Source: Pegea sp. RAD2-039
Lineage: Eukaryota; Chordata; Thaliacea; Salpida; Salpidae
Direction: 5' to 3'
DNA: 64,000 bases
NCBI GenBank assembly: GCA_034620365.1
Contig: JAQGEQ010000354.1
Span: 992,001-1,056,000 of the forward strand
Of this stretch, positions 1-12,200 are shown in pieces (the first letter of the stretch is position 1; every line of letters begins with the position of its first letter). The notes below the pieces were generated by a model. That model was given only the letters and a program-made list of their open reading frames with translations, did no database searches and was not told where the DNA came from. A program made the translations under genes and the position numbers.

Positions 1-53
1 TAGTATTATTCTTTTTAGTTGAGTCTTACCAAATTTCTTTTGTCATATTTCAG

Positions 54-149
54 CTTTTATGTTCTCAGATGTTATCGTAATATTCTATTTCTAAATAAAT
101 TAATTATTTAACTGTTGGAGTTAAATCAATGAAATTATAGCTAAACGAC
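54..149 (+). other. Possible 5' UTR of msi
   Basis: A pyrimidine-rich acceptor (tttgtcatatttcag) ends at 53. The stretch up to the ATG at 150 has stops in all useful frames, including TAG at 138-140 in the msi frame. It would suit a spliced 5' UTR exon, so upstream non-coding exons may lie outside the window. Confidence 0.35.
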
Positions 150-226
150 ATGAATCCTACAGAAATAAATGCAACAAATCCAAATTCTGATATAATTTCA
201 ATCACAATAGCAGGAACACAGCCGGA
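150..226 (+). CDS. msi: msi exon 1 (start codon)
   Basis: Encodes residues 1-25 plus two bases (begins [14 protein letters not shown]). It ends before a consensus donor gtaagt. It is polar and low in hydrophobics, with no recognised domain. Confidence 0.7.
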
Positions 227-3200
227 GTAAGTATAGTTTCAACATAAAATTTAGAATTAAATTAATCTGTATTTTTAGGGACACATCTTGCAATGATGAC
301 AACCTAGATATAAACCCAGGTTAGATTAGAGTTTTTACAAATCCAATACTAGCTCTGTAGGATACATCCTTCTTATTTATAGATAAAACCAAATAGTCAT
401 ATTAACTTTTACAAATTTTTATTTTTGATTAGAAAGTGTCAATCGACTGGGTGAATGCTCTGAAACTATGATAATGAGAGATTCTGCATCAGCAAAGCGT
501 TTAAGGTACAAAAACCCAATTCAATTGTTTTTCATTTTGAAAATTACACGACTGAAAAAACCAGTTAGTGCTTGATACAATTGAACAGTTTGACTGAGCT
601 TTTCCGAGTGTCATCAAGTTTCAGTCAAAGAACTTCAACAGCAAATGTTAACCAGTTAACAAGACTACAAGCCTACTCGAAGTTTTAAAGCTAGCAAAAA
701 AGTCTGCGTTGTTTTGTCGAATTTTCAAGTGCATACAATGTTTTCAAGTGACAGAATTTCATCACTAAATAAATTTATTTAATCTATACTGCTTGGATTG
801 TTGGTACTGCAACTGTGATCTTCACAGTTAAGCTTGGTTTAAGCGCTAATAGATATTTGAAATTGAACACTTTGTGGGAATGACATTATTTGAACTTTAT
901 ATATTGTTTTTAGCTAGACACGCCTGAGAAGAATTAAAGTTTAAGTAAACAAACCAATCTCAGAAATAGAATAAACAGAAATGTTTTGTAATGAGTATTT
1001 CGAATATTTATAACACCAAATAAAGTTACAACTAACAAAAGTTCATCAGATCATTTATTCAATTTCATTATTCGTTTTAAAATCTAGTTTAAAGTAGCTA
1101 ATTCTTCTAAGTTAAATTAAAATGCCCTTTTTTGTGTCAAAGGCGGAAGATGGCTTATTCCCCGTACCCTCGCACTTCTAGTGCATGTGAAACTCGTGAT
1201 ATTGTCAAGGTAACCAAAACTGGAGTCGATGCTACTTCTGTAGACGGTAAAACGGTTAGTAATTTCTACTCACTAGGTAGCGCTAACGACTATACTAATT
1301 ATTGAGTTTTATAAAAGTCATTAATGTAAAAAAGCTTTGCTAAAAAATCAGATTTTTTAATTTGAAATTAAGCATCATTAAAGATAAAACCCTTAGTCTC
1401 TTTTTGATATCTTTTTATTTGCTTCTTAGATATTTAAAACTCATAAAACTATTTAATAAACAACTACTGCAGATGCTTATGAATATTTTATAGTAATTGC
1501 ATCAAGCTACATTTTAAAATTGCGTTTTTTGGGGCGCTGATGTAAATATAACAGGCATTGGGTTGACAAAGTGAAATTTGAAATAAAAAAATGAACTTAA
1601 AAATAACATAATATCTAAGAAATCAGTTTGTTAAGTTTCACCAAACTAGTCAAAAATCAAAATTAGACATAAAAGCATTCTTTTCTATTTTAAGCTGATT
1701 ATTTGATATTTTAATAGAATATGAACATATTTTATGATTTTTGATCTAATATTTTTTTCCAAATTAAAGTCTTTGTGAGAAAAAATTAATTGCATCTTAA
1801 AAGATAAACTAGAAAAAGTATTTGTTTAAGTTTATTGTTTTCGATAATCTTATATAAACTCAGATTAAAGTTTTAACCCGATTAGTAAAACTTTTGAAAC
1901 TATTTTAAACTTATTGTAAATTTTAGTTTTATTGCTTCACTTATTATCTTCTTGTTTAACAAAATAACTTTGACGAAGTTTTAACAATTCACTGTCAGTT
2001 ATCCGTATCAGCATGGCTGAGTTATTGTTTATTGCTACCACATTTTCTATAATATGAGGTTCTGAATAAATGTGATTACTATTTTGTTAAAGTAGTAGTG
2101 AAACGCAGTTAGAAAGATTATTAACAGAACGCTTAAGTTATTTTTAACTTCACTTGAGATGTAGAAAGCAGTTTTAAAGCTTAGAATAAAAAAGAAAAGT
2201 TGACATTTTTTGATGAATCATGACTATTTTTTGCATTGCTTATTAACAAAAAGAAAAATATATTTTTGTTTTGTGTTTACAGTATTCCAGTCATTAAGTC
2301 TTATTAGCTATTTTCAAAACTTACACAAAATGTATTTTGAGAAATGCTTTTAAAACTCAAAATATAGTCAGTTACCTCCTAGCAAAAGGCTTAGAGTTAT
2401 TTTTGGGAATTAGATCTTTCAAATTCTGTAGTGAGTATGATAGCGAACATAATCGATTGCAAAAGATCCACAAGTACTAATTGAAGCTGTTTGTTTAGTT
2501 TTTAATTACTTCTTTATCTCTCATCTATGTTTAATTTGAGATATTTTATCAACAAGACTTTAGCTTCATTTAAAAATTGCTGCAGCAAAATCCTTTTCAT
2601 AAAATTCTCGTAAAATCAATAAATTGAAGACATTATCTGATTGGACAAATTGATTTATCGCAGAACTATCTGCACATTCATATAAATAGAAGTTTGATTA
2701 AATGATAAAAGCTCTGATATTGAAACCATTTTTCCCACATATAACTGCTCTTCAGCAAAAATACTCAGATTACTATCTTGCTATAATCGATCCGGAATTC
2801 ATTTTAAAAAACGTTTAGTTCCTTAATTAATCAAACCAACTTTAGTGACAGATTAGTAAAAGAAAATATAGAATACTAAAAAAATTAAATCAAATCTCTC
2901 TTTAGCCTTCTTCTCCCGGATGACATCTGATTTTATTGGCCAACTACCACCACCTCACATAACATTGAAAACTTAAAAAGCTTCAAGCTAGATATAAAAA
3001 CCTAAATTTAATTTTGTTCATTTCAAATTTTCTTTTATAGTAAAGCCGATAGGTTTCATAAAACAAAATAATTGAAAAAATATTGATGCGTTTAGAGCTA
3101 CTAAATAGTTTACTCAGGCGATATGAGAAAAAAAAATGATTCTGTCTTTCTTCATTTGGTTTTCTTCAATAGCGTTTTTAGGACTTGGGACAACGTCATA

Positions 3201-6200
3201 CGCTTGACCAGCCAGCTTTCAAAAGTTTGAAGCGTAAACCTCTATTTGATAGTTAGTGGTCTAAACGTCTGTCGCAAAAATGAGTAATTTTTGCAGAAGT
3301 TTGCAGTTGCTTATGGTTAAATAATAGCAGTAGAATTACTTGTAGACGTGGTTATACTAGCAAACTGAATTGTTTTATTGCTATCAATAATTTGATATTA
3401 GAAAAAAGAATGAAATGTGAATTGCAACTTTTGCAAAATAATCAATTTCAAATTCAAATTTAGATTTCTTATTTCAAAAAGTATCGATTATATACAAGTT
3501 ATAGTAAAATTAGAAAAGTATTTGAATTCAAATCGAGTTAGATTTCTTATTGTCAGTTTAAAAAGTCAAAGTTTAAGTCAAATTATTATTTGATTTGTAT
3601 AATGTATATTGTCAAAAGCTTAAATTTTTAAAACCAGTCAGCAAATAAGGTTTGGAACTTTACTGTTTTATAAATTTGAAGTCATGCAATTAGTCTTTAA
3701 TTTTATATAAATTTAAACCAAAAAAATTAGACTAATACCGAAGCCAGGCTAGTACATCTATTGGTTTATTGAGTATTTTTAGCCTATACCAGTTTAAAAG
3801 ATGCTCGTATTGAGTAGCAATTCGTATAGCAATTACTGTTGTAAAATTTGTATTATATATATTATGGTTATTTGTGAATATATTAGGATAATTTAGTTTT
3901 AGAGTTTCCACATAAATTTTTTAAATTATTGAAGCATAACGAGATGCAAATGCATGAAATCAGTAATATGTAAGTACGTTTTGTATAATGATCAGGTTGT
4001 AATTAATCGATTTTCTTATTTACATTTCAATTAGACTTAAATAGGACTAATACCTTTCAGACCCATTTCTTTACAACTTAGAAATCCGATACATATGATT
4101 TTAAAACAGTTGCAAACAAGCATAGTATTTCTACTAGCTGATAAGATAGAATTGAAAACGCTTTGTCTTTTAATATTCTTATTTACCAACAGTTGATAAC
4201 TTTACCTTTGTTTAATGACCGTCTTGCTTAGTCTCTACCAACATACCTATCTATCAAACAAGATTGAATAACGGGGCGTTCTATAGTGTGTGAACAATGT
4301 CCATGCGCAATGTCAACAAAGCTTTACAAGGCAACCAACTTTCACTATTCCTAAGATGAGTTGTGTTTCCGAGTTTACAGCACTAAGAGCTGCTTTGTTC
4401 AACTACTGATCCACATAAAGCAAATTCAATGTTTTGTAACTGGATATGAAAACAGAGGTAAAGTCCTTCTCTATATCTGGTGAAAAGCTTGAGCAAAATC
4501 AGCATTTATATTTGTTCAGGTTTTTTATTTGTCAAGAAAACAGCTTACTTGAGGTTTGATGCTAAGATATTTCATAAGTGTCTTTTGAAAAAACAAAAAG
4601 TGATTTTTAGTATAAGAAGTTTTTTGGCTTTTTAATTTTCAAATATATTCTGCTGAATATTTTAAAACATTCAAATATAAACCTTTCATTAATGCAATAT
4701 TTTTTTATTGAACAAAATATCTTTAAGAAATTTATATTTTATTTTTGTTTCTATTTGAGAAAATATGTATTCATTTCTGTAACTAAGTATTTGTTCAGTA
4801 TTTTCAATTTAAGTGTTTTAGTTTTTGTTCTAATTTTGCTTTATAACAAGAATTTATATTTGAACAGCTTTTTATTGAATAAAATATTCAGATAAAAAGT
4901 AGAGATACATTTTTGTAATGACACTCAATCATTTGTTTTGTTGAAAATATTTGCAGCTACAAAATTTGATGGTCTGCTAGTTCTTAATTGGTCTATTTTT
5001 TTCCAAAATAAAAATTAGTATTTGCAAAAAGTGCAAGCCTGCATAAAGTTTCGTAATTTCCATATTCTTATGATTATTATAAAACATATTTTAAGTTTAG
5101 ATCATTATCTCTACTATTATAGTAAAAAATTCACAATTCATGAATTTTTCAAGGCAAAAATAAGACTAGGAAATATTTCCATTAGGCTGAATTTGGATTT
5201 TGAATGACATTTTCAGCACATCATTAAATGTTCCATGTAGCTAAAAAAGTTGAGAGAAGGCAGTCTTAACTTGAGCAGTCTTTAATGTTTGTTGAAGAGA
5301 AAACGCGCAATTAGGCTATGATTTATTATTCTTCCATCGTTAAATGTCTCTCATTTTAGATAAAGAAAAAGGTAAAGGTTTTCGGGGGCTTACAAAACTG
5401 TGCTGAATACCGGCTTATTGGCATGTGTCTGACGGCCTTCTCTCACATACTTGTGAGTATATCCATCGTTGAATCCATGTTGAATTCGCGCCATAATGTC
5501 TCAACAACATAGGAGAAAAAGGTTTTCGTCAGTACAGACCATTGAAATCTCTCTCGCTGTGACGGTTTTCAACTTTTTCTTTTGTCATTCTTTTTTTGCA
5601 TTATAATGAATAGCCAGCAAGAGTTGATGTGCTTATGAAGGCACCCAAAAGAGTTTTCAAAGTTGCTTTTTATCGTATTTAAAAGCAAAGCCGTTAGTCA
5701 GTTAAAATGTGGAAAAGGATTGATTTATTTTGAAACGAAACAGTCAGCAACTGAAAGTATTTTAAGAAGTATCATTTTGAATTCATTTTTATCTACCGTT
5801 TATTAAATATTTTTATTGTTAGTTTTTTGATTATAATTTTTGCAAACAATTGTTTTCTCCAAACTTTTATTCAAATATTATAAAATCTGCACATCAACTG
5901 AGGTACAGTTTAAAGTTTAAACCTTTACCACTTGTACTATTTAAAGACGTTGTTTTGATGTGAAAGAGCACTTAAGTTTACAATCTGAGTGATTTTGTTC
6001 AAATTTCAGGCTTCGTTTTAGTCGAAGTTGCTGATTTTAGAAATTGCTTCGATAATGTCAATGAGTAATTGTAAATTTTACTCAGATTTTTTTTGCTTTA
6101 CCTTTTTTAATGATATTCGTATAAAGCATTTTGTTTAACTAAAGTTTGCATAATTACCTAACACAACTTACATTCATTAGTGTTGAAAGAAACGTAACAT

Positions 6201-9200
6201 TCATTTTAAATTTGGTTGTATGATTGAAATTGATGATGTCAATTATAATGTTTAAACATAGCTTTTATAAAAATGTTTCATTTGTACATAGAAGTTAACT
6301 TAGTCAAATTTGTTTCTTGAAACCTTCCATATAGACTTGATATGATTATTTAGATAGTAATGGTTTTTAAGTAGTATTTTAATCAGAAAAATTACTTTTT
6401 AATTACAAAATATTTGTTTAAAAATCTTGATGAATTCTAAAATTATTTTCTAAAAGACTGTTTATTTAACATATTTAAATATAACATAAAATAGTCTTTT
6501 GTATTTCTTAAATGTAAATTTCAAATTTTCAAACCTCAATCTTTAAACTTTCAAATAAAATATCTTGGTATTTTCCTTAGTCATCTGTCAAACGTTTCTT
6601 ACTAGGCAGGAGTAAAAATAATTATTAGCAAAATTGTAGAGACGAATGAAAGGTTTATGTGCAAATATGATACGAAGATAAAAAGGAATTTTTTAGCTTG
6701 ACTATCTAGAAATTTTTACTCAAATTATTGATAAGTTTCATTTACCTTTTAATTAGAATGACATTTGCATCAAAACTCAGTACTTTATTTGTTTCATTTT
6801 TGAAAATATTGAAAATTACATGATGAGTAACTTTGTTATATTAATTTCTACCAGATCTGTAGCTATTTGCATTCCGTAGTAAATTTTTAGTTGCTTCTTA
6901 TAGTTGTGAAAGTTAGTAGTCGCTTATATTTGGAGTTAATAGGTATCCAGTTATTTTAATTTCAACTAAAACTATAGCTTTTTGAGTGTTACTTACAATT
7001 TCCATTTTCAAAAAATATATTCAAGATAAAGAATGAACATTCAACCGCAGAAAGTAAGTTGTTTGAATAAATAAAAATTTTAGTAAAATATATACTAAGC
7101 CATGTCAAATATTATTATTTTCTAAGGTTTGAATAGTATTTCTATTCTAATTAAACAGTTGTATCTTTGTTTAATGATAAAATGTTCTCAGAGAAACTCA
7201 TAGTATTTTGTAATTATTTTTACATTAATATATTCATTTATATGATTTAACATTATAAATAAATCGTAAAACAAAAGTAATATTTTTAAGGTATATGAAG
7301 TAAATTTAAGATTAAGACTCTATAAAAAGTCTTTTACTATCAGAAAGGTTCTTTTTGATTAAAAGCATTTACACCTTATTTTTTATATTATATTTTGGAT
7401 AAAAACCGCTTTACTATTTATATCATATCTTAGTTATTGCTATTATACTAAAACTTTGATTTTGACTTTAACACGAGAAAATTGACAAAAAGTAATTAAG
7501 TACAAAAGCTATTCTCTGCTTTTTAAATAGAGTCGTCCCTGTAAAGTAGATACTTGAAACTTGAAGTATTAACAACTCTTAAAGGTACTTAAACAAAATT
7601 TCTAAAAGGCGTTTTTTTCAAAAAAGCCCTTGACCAGTGAAAAATAGTATTTTATTTAATTAAATTCCTATATACAGTAAAACCAATCAATATAGTGCTT
7701 GAGCGAAACAAGCCTCTTCGACGTCTTTTGTTCCATAATTTTTGTCAAATAAACGAACAAATCAATTTGAGAAAAAAGTCAAGTTTTTTGACATGACTAT
7801 TTCGTACTATGAACCGTATGAATTAGTGAACATAATTAAAAGTGTCACAGATTTATATTCAAATCATTTCAGATGATCAATCGAAGCAAAAAAGTGTTTG
7901 TCGGTGGCTTGTCTGCAACCACAAATGCCGAAGATTTATCAGAATATTTCAGTCAATTTGGCAAAGTATGTCTAAGCTAATTAATTCTCTTAAACTTGTA
8001 AATTTAGTTTTATAGTACTTACTAATAGTATCAAGCTTAATAAATCAATAAAGTAAACAAAAAGCACACTAATTAACTCATTGAATTTTAACAAAATTTA
8101 TAGAAAATCATTATCCACAGGTCCAAGAATCGATGCTATTATTTGACAAACAAACAAACCGACACAGAGGTGAACAGCTTTAAAACTGATTTACGCTATT
8201 TAATACTTCAAATTAGCATTTCACAAAATTCTTGGCGTCTAATATTTCACTTGTTTTTATTGTTACTGTAAATTTCACAGGTTTCTCGCCAGGCGAGAGA
8301 TATTTACCTCTTACTGAGTAAGATTCTCTCAGTGATTTTAAAGGAGTAACTAATGTAAGTGTAGGAAAATTTTTTTCAGTAAACTGAAACTCCTGTAAAC
8401 GTATTAGAAATGTGCCAACGATGTGTGAGTAGTTATACTTTTGTACCCACATGGTAGTTTTAACCAAGTCACTTTCATAGAGTTTTTGCCTTCAATAGCT
8501 GATTAGAAGTTATCTACTTCTTATAGTCCTTCTTAGAAGTAGTTTTTGATGCGCTGTGTTTGTTGGTAGAGTCAGACTTTATACAAAACTTCCACAAATA
8601 TAATATATAAAAGCAAAATAATAGTCAAACTCTTTTAACTATTGATTGAAAGTCCTGTGGAAGAGAAAGAAATTCTTAGTTCCTGTTTGCTATTTGAAAA
8701 TAAAATCTAATTAATCTTATTGTAAAACAGTTTAAGCTAGATGCTTTTTTATTTCTGCACTTTATATATCTAACTGTTCTGCTTAAATGTTTTTCTATTG
8801 ATTTGCTTGCTAATCGTCTGCTTAAGTAATCATTATCTTTAAAAAAAACTTTAAAAAGTTGCAAATATTAAAAAAAGTAATTGATTTTTATTAATTTTTT
8901 TATATTAGAAATCAAAAAAAAAAACTTTTTGGTCTATGTTGTGATTAACAACAAATGCATCGTTTGCATAGTTTAGAAACTTTAATAAATAGACCAAGCA
9001 ATCAGCTGAAGCTTCGACCACTAGCAATTATTTATTAATTCTAAAACGGTTTTTAGCTGAACGAAGATTGGCCTGATATCATGAATAATTGCGAGTCAGT
9101 TATAATAAATCTACACAAACACAAATTTCTAAACTATCAACTACTTTTTCTATAAATAGAAATTAAAATATATATGGGGTTTTACAGATAAGTTTCCAAT

Positions 9201-12200
9201 ACAAATTTAAAGTTAATGAGGCATTTATAGGTCGTTTGGCCTCAAGTTTATTCGTTGCATGCTCAAAATGAAGATTTAACTTCGGGTTTATACAACTAAA
9301 ACTCATAATGAAATCATTTTGAACTTTAACTAGTTTCCCAACTAAATGCCCATTTCTGTTGTCAATTTAGAAAGAACTATATCAACAATCTAAAGCCTTA
9401 TTGTATTTTTTGATACTTAGACTAAAAGTTAAACCAAGATTTATCTTCATTGCAAAAGTTTAACAAAATCTTTTCGCTTTCGTTGATTTTGCAAGAAAGT
9501 CCTTAAAATGAATAAAAAACAATATGAACAAATTCTACTTGAGTTTACAATAGAAATCTAAAGCGGATTTTGTCAATGGTGGGGTGGAATAACAATAGCT
9601 ACGAGAAAAATTGAAGATTGGTCTACGTCATTCTTATACAAATAAACCTTTTGTTGTATACCAATTTTTCTTAATACTTATATTTCATCATCTGGGTTAT
9701 TATTTTTGTCTCTGTCAGGAGAACTTTTAGTTAAATTGACTTTGACCGTTTGTTGAATCTACAGTGATTGAATGTAAGTGAAAACATTCTTGCTTTATCC
9801 TCATTTTCTTTAGCTTTTTCATCTAGAAGAGTTGACTATATGAAAGCATTTTTATCTTAAGAGGATATTCACTGTAGCATATAAGTTTGAATAAATACTT
9901 TTGTTTGAATCTAAACATTTCAGTAAAGCCTTTCATGTTTTTATTTTGCTATAGTGAAACCCTCATTCTTTCAATCACACCCTATCAAAACAGAAATGAA
10001 ATTTGATGCTTTTTAGCATTATCACTAGTTACTATAAAATAGAGCAATTACTCTGTTCATTTCAACTAAGATTATAAATTCATATTTTTGTCAAGCTAGC
10101 TGCAATTCAAAAGTTATAAGAAGCTTTAAGTAGCAGTAAAAGTCAAATAAAACAAATCCGTTTTAAAAACGAAATTCTTTTATAAAGTTTGTTTTGTCGA
10201 ATAAAAAGTATGTGAAAATTTTCATTAAAAGATATTGAAATAGTTAATTTTTTGTGTACAAAAAACACTATTTTTACTTAATTTTTGAACGAATTAGAAT
10301 CTGTTTGACGCTAAGATAGATTAGAATTAGTAAATGTATAAATGGTAACATAAACGACAAAAAATCTTCTTACTACGCCTTCTGAAAGCAATATGCTATG
10401 TAATGACAAACAGAATAAGATATTACAACAGATCTATGTGAGTATTTTTTTACTTAGGCCTGGTTGTGCTTCATCAACCTTTCATGGCATTCTTTAACAT
10501 CTAAAATAAACAAGCATTTGTCGCTGAAGGTTTGTAATTGTGTGTGTTCTTAAAGTCTTGTGTGCTTACCCAAAGCAGTATTGTAAAATATACTTTAGTG
10601 ATATGAACTTCATGTTTTCCTGACTGTAAAAAAGTTAATTCCGGAACTAGAATATGAAAGCGTAGACATGTCTAAGTGGTAGCATGTCTTTGTTCCGAGA
10701 AAAAACACTTCAATTTTTTTATTTCTTTAACTACTTGCTCCCTATTGAAAAAAAATCTTTAATTTTCTGCAGTAACCACGTGACAAATAATTGTGTTTTC
10801 ATCTTATTGCTCACAACTTCTCTTCCTTTGTGTTAACCAGCGGCTTCAGGATAATAGCGTCTAAGGGGTTTCTGAGAACCTTTTGTTACTATTTGATGTT
10901 TTTATTGTGGTAACTAAAACTGTTTTATTACTTCTGCATTCACTTTAAAAGCTTCCTAGCTGGTAGTCTTTTTAAATTAAAATTTTGAAGTGTCTAAGTT
11001 TACTTATCTTTAAGAAGAAGATGATCTTATATAATCTGAAGTTCTATCATTTGACGAACGTATTTTCGACTATAAACTAATAAGCTGTAAAACATATTGT
11101 GGATTTTTACAATTCTTTTTATCAAATGTTTGGTGGTTGAAATTAGTTATTTAGACATTGTTGTCAACGAAAATCCGTGTCTTGGAGATTCTATTCATGT
11201 CTGAGCTTGTCTACACAGCGATTTTCAGTTTTCCTCTTTTTTTCAGTTAACGGTTACAGTTATGTATAAAGAGCAAATAACTGTCTTAAGATAAAGTTTT
11301 CTTTACACATTATCAAGCACATTAACATTAAAGCTTTTCCAATATTTTTAAATTCATGAACGACTTAGCTGTAACATTTAGCTTGTAACGGTTTTCTTTT
11401 TAATCTATTTTCCTGTTAATTCAAAACAGTTTATTCAACCAACATTCAAAGATAAATTGAAAGAGCAACCTTGAAAAGATTTGAAAGCATTTATTGAAAC
11501 TTTCTTAAATCATATAATTAAAAATTTTTAAAAATTTTATCTATTTGCATTAGATGCACGCTGTACAAATAAATTTGATTTTTGTAGACTTATCTCAATA
11601 TTTTTCTATTTATTTGTGTTAGAAACTTTTACTATCATCATATCTTCTGTTGATGCATAATTGAACTCAACGATTGATTATTAGATAATAATTGGGACTA
11701 ATTTGCTTTTATTTATTACTTAAGTACTGAAAAAGTAACTACGTCGTCTTAGATGTTTAGAAATAAATTCTTTAGTTACTTGAAGACATTAGTAAAGCAG
11801 TTTAATTTGAAATTATCAAAGATGTCATTCATTAATTGAATTGACTTGTGAAATTAATTATTGTATTTATATCATCTAAAAATAAATTTAACATCACATT
11901 TTAGACAATGTTATTCTACTCTAGCAATTGAAAACTTTTTTATCATTTTAATAATATTTTTTGTTTCTTGTAAAACAGGATTTGCTTTTGTGACTTTTGA
12001 AACTGAAGATGCAGCGGAAATGGTAGTTAAGAAGCATTTTCATGAAATCAAAAGCAAAATAGTAATTCTTTCTGTTACTTTGTTTAATAATTAGTTAACT
12101 GTCTTAAAAGTGTTTTCTAAAGCTATTTAGCATTTAACTAGAGTTAAGATTCAAGTAGTTGATCAACTCTTTAAATAAAAACATTTATTTTATAAGCCCA

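Noticed and set aside
4692..5207. 67-aa and 61-aa plus-strand reading frames in msi intron 4
   Set aside because: Phe/Ile/Leu/Lys-rich products with no motif, no splice-site support, and a length expected by chance at this AT content.
8213..8467. 84-aa minus-strand frame next to msi exon 6
   Set aside because: Lies in the msi intron, no recognised domain, no poly(A) or splice context; the GC-richer part is explained by the palindrome cluster.
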